Assembly (NCBI GenBank): GCA_017475725.1
Contig: JAFVFA010000076.1
Span: 1 to 6,699, forward strand
DNA from: Spirochaetales bacterium
Lineage (GTDB): Bacteria; Spirochaetota; Spirochaetia; Sphaerochaetales; Sphaerochaetaceae
Reading direction: 5' to 3'
DNA: 6,699 nucleotides
The position numbers and the translations under genes were made by a program. Under the pieces are notes generated by a model. The model was not told the origin of the DNA and ran no database searches. It saw only the letters and a program-made list of their open reading frames with translations. Shown here piece after piece: positions 4,728 through 6,699 of this stretch; position 1 is the stretch's first letter; the number at the start of each line of letters is the position of its first letter.

Positions 4728-6287
4728 ATGAGGAAAACACTAGCTATCCTGTTGATCGCGCTGATTGCATTCGCCGCTTTCGCAAGTGGCGCATCAGAAG
4801 CTCCGACAACAACGAACTATGATGACATCCAGGAAGTCCAGGTCGGAACCGGCAATGTCGATTTCTCCGGCAAGACAAAGTACAAGAAGGACATCGTCAT
4901 CGGCGTCGATTCAATGCTTGTCACACTTGACCCATACGGAACAAACAGTGCGGCTGCAGCAGACTATGACATGCCATGTTTCGACAGGTTGATCAACCTG
5001 AACGAGACAGAGGGCACTTTCGAGCCTGAACTTGCAACCAGCTGGTCCTGGATTGATCTACAGACTCTTGAGTGCAAGCTCCGCAATGACGTCAAGTGGA
5101 CTGATGGAACCCAGTTCACCGCAGCCGATGTCAAATACACATATGAGTACGCAAGGGACAATGCAACATCGATGTCATCCCAGCTTGCAACCCTTGAGAG
5201 CGTGGAGATCGTCGATGACTACACAGTCCGCTTCCATCTCACGCAGCCGAACCTTGACTTCCTCAATGTCGTGTCCTACTTTGGCATGGTCATTCTCCAG
5301 AACGGTGCCTATGAGAAGGAGGAGGGCTACAGAGTCACAACAGGTGCATGGATCGTCAAGGAATTCGTTGCAGGCGACCACTATACACTGACCAGAAACA
5401 TGAACTACTGGGCACAGATCCCTGTCACAGAGACAATCACCCTCAAGTACTATCCGGAAGCTTCAGCAAGACTCATCGCACTGCAGAACGGAGAGATTGA
5501 CATCTGTCTCCGCATCCTTGAGGACGAAGCCGCCATCGCAGAGGCTGATCCGAACGTCCAGCTGACGACGATTGCCGCCAACACATGCATCTACTTCGCA
5601 TTCAACACCTCTTCAGGTGCAGGATCCGACCAGAACTTCAGACTTGCCCTTGCACACTGCCTCAACAAGGAGGAGATCATCCTTGCAGCCTGCAACGGTG
5701 CCGGAACCCCTGCAGTCACTAACTGGGGCAAGGGAACCTACGGACACTATGAGGGCTTCGGCGACTATGGTCAGGATTATGCAAAGGCCGCTGAATATCT
5801 TGCAAAGACCAACTACAGGGACATTGATGTAATCGTCAGAGTCTCCAAGGCAAGAGACCTCAACGCCCTTCTGGTCATCCAGGAGCAGGCCAGAAAGGCC
5901 GGCATCAACATCATCGTCGATCCTGTCGAGGCTGCAACACTCTCATCAATGACAAAGTATGACAATCCGACACATGAGGCCGTCGTGTTCTCCTATGGTT
6001 GGGCAATGAACGGTGATGATGCTCGCCAGCCTTACACGGCATCGAACGTCAACAAGGCAAACATCCATAACGACAGGCTCGTGGAGCTGATCAATGCTGC
6101 TGCAGCAGAGACGGACGATACTGCAAGAAAGGCCCTCTATGCTGAGGTTCAGACAATCAACCACGAGCAGGCCTACTATCTTCCGCTGTTCTACTCAGTC
6201 ATCTACCAGGGTATCAGAAATGGTGTCACCGGCGTCATCTGGGGAAGTGGTGTGAACGACTTCACATACGCCTGTGCAGCTCTTTGA
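4728..6287 (+). CDS. ABC transporter family 5 periplasmic solute-binding protein
   Basis: This is a 519-residue protein. Residues 1-20 are a signal peptide (MRKT, then a Leu/Ile/Ala/Phe core) with likely cleavage near FASGA. There is no lipobox Cys, so it should be soluble in the periplasm. The family 5 signature is LRNDVKWTDGTQFTAADVKYTYE (split here as LRNDVKW at 118-124 and DGTQFTAADV at 126-135). Family 5 proteins bind di- and oligopeptides, nickel or oligosaccharides; the neighbours favour a sugar-acid-containing substrate, as inference. The ATG at 4728 has GGAG eight bases upstream, and earlier in-frame codons lack this and would disrupt the signal peptide. Seven Cys residues in the mature protein are more than usual. 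The preceding gap holds a T6-C-A6 tract (4703-4715). Its codons look more biased to C-ending forms than those of the neighbours, suggesting high expression (judged by eye). Confidence 0.93.
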   Translation: MRKTLAILLIALIAFAAFASGASEAPTTTNYDDIQEVQVGTGNVDFSGKTKYKKDIVIGVDSMLVTLDPYGTNSAAAADYDMPCFDRLINLNETEGTFEPELATSWSWIDLQTLECKLRNDVKWTDGTQFTAADVKYTYEYARDNATSMSSQLATLESVEIVDDYTVRFHLTQPNLDFLNVVSYFGMVILQNGAYEKEEGYRVTTGAWIVKEFVAGDHYTLTRNMNYWAQIPVTETITLKYYPEASARLIALQNGEIDICLRILEDEAAIAEADPNVQLTTIAANTCIYFAFNTSSGAGSDQNFRLALAHCLNKEEIILAACNGAGTPAVTNWGKGTYGHYEGFGDYGQDYAKAAEYLAKTNYRDIDVIVRVSKARDLNALLVIQEQARKAGINIIVDPVEAATLSSMTKYDNPTHEAVVFSYGWAMNGDDARQPYTASNVNKANIHNDRLVELINAAAAETDDTARKALYAEVQTINHEQAYYLPLFYSVIYQGIRNGVTGVIWGSGVNDFTYACAAL

Positions 6288-6309
6288 GTTCTGATTTGTT
6301 GTTGATCAC

Positions 6310-6339
6310 TGTTCGCAGCGGCTTCGGCCGTTGCGAACA
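6310..6339 (+). promoter_or_regulatory. 13-bp UUCG-loop hairpin between binding protein and permease
   Basis: The left arm 6310-6322 pairs with 6327-6339 over 13 base pairs, including one G-T wobble, around a TTCG tetraloop. Only TTT (6341-6343) follows, so termination would be partial. It lies 22 bp after the binding-protein stop and 21 bp before the permease ATG. The likely role is to protect the binding-protein message and reduce permease expression, as seen with intercistronic hairpins in other ABC operons such as malE-malF. Confidence 0.75.
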
Positions 6340-6360
6340 CTTTCGTATTCAGGAGAGATT

Positions 6361-6699
6361 ATGATTCGTTATATTCTCAAAAGACTTCTCATGCTCATAC
6401 CCGTGCTGATAGGAGTGTCGCTTCTGATCTTCATTGCAATAGATCTTGCACCTGGCAATGAGATAGACGTTCTCTATGCAGATGAGGCGGATCCCGCAGT
6501 TCTTGCGCGACTGGAGCATGAGTACGGTTATGACCGGTCTGTATTCTACAGGTACGGGAAGTACATGCTGGGATTTCTGAAGGGTGATTTCGGAGAGTCC
6601 ACCCATATGATGGCCCCTGTGTTCGATGTGTATTTCCAAAGGCTTCCGAATACTGCGTTTCTTGCAGTCTGTGCAATCATTGTTGCTCACCTGATTTCG
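6361..6699 (+). CDS. ABC transporter permease, DppB type (partial, N-terminal 113 residues)
   Basis: The frame opens at ATG 6361 with AGGAG at 6351-6355, five bases upstream, and runs off the window edge. The N-terminus MIRYILKRLLMLIPVLIGVS, continuing LLIFIAIDLAPGN, is the hallmark of DppB/OppB permeases: a basic start, a long first membrane helix (about 9-29) and the LAPG motif. Residues about 60-95 hold the periplasmic region with YGYDRSVFYRYGKYMLGFLKGDFGES and the RLPNTAFLA stretch leading into helix two. This would be the first of the two inner-membrane permeases that work with the binding protein encoded just upstream. The second permease and the ATPases are expected beyond the window. 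The usual length of the family is about 300-340 residues, so roughly two thirds is missing. Confidence 0.92.
   Translation, partial: MIRYILKRLLMLIPVLIGVSLLIFIAIDLAPGNEIDVLYADEADPAVLARLEHEYGYDRSVFYRYGKYMLGFLKGDFGESTHMMAPVFDVYFQRLPNTAFLAVCAIIVAHLIS

Noticed and set aside
4688..4822. Small plus-strand frame starting at ATG 4688 and overlapping the binding-protein start in another frame.
   Set aside because: Its GGAG touches the ATG directly, the product has no pattern, and most of it lies inside the signal-peptide region of the real gene.

Overview
The window looks like the chromosome of an anaerobic, moderately GC-rich bacterium that uses Shine-Dalgarno start sites. A spirochaete of the Sphaerochaeta type is my best guess. 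It rests on the gene style, the solute-binding-protein signal peptide ending in FASGASEA with no lipobox cysteine, and the sugar-acid plus ABC-transporter content. This is inference, because no rRNA or marker gene is present.

Left part (1-482): the C-terminal 35 codons of an unidentified gene end at 110. A weak hairpin (122-145) and a strong intrinsic terminator (194-222) follow. Next comes a GC-rich (about 68%) stretch with nested inverted repeats (231-323), then a compact unit that looks like a small RNA gene: a TTGACA/TATTAT promoter, a hairpin, and a strong terminator ending at 455. No convincing protein gene lies between 111 and 482.

Middle left (483-1615): a minus-strand gene encodes an XRE-type DNA-binding protein fused to about seven membrane helices. 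It has its own extended -10 promoter, and an inverted repeat covers the -35. It is transcribed divergently from the sugar-acid genes.

Middle and right (1616-6699): six plus-strand genes. They are a PfkB-family sugar kinase (probably 2-keto-3-deoxygluconate kinase), a small membrane protein of DUF4234 type overlapping it by ATGA, a 131-bp gap with hairpins, a KDPG/KHG-family aldolase, a D-2-hydroxyacid dehydrogenase overlapping the aldolase by ATGA, a family 5 periplasmic solute-binding protein, and the start of a DppB-type permease cut by the window end. Kinase plus aldolase would convert 2-keto-3-deoxygluconate to pyruvate and glyceraldehyde 3-phosphate. The dehydrogenase would act on a keto- or hydroxy-acid in the same route, and the ABC transporter would import the substrate, perhaps a sugar-acid-containing oligosaccharide rather than a peptide. 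A 13-bp hairpin with a UUCG loop between the binding protein and the permease probably keeps the binding protein in excess.

The protein genes belong to known families. The least explained parts are the candidate small RNA and GC-rich structured element at 231-455, and the membrane-anchored regulator beside the operon.
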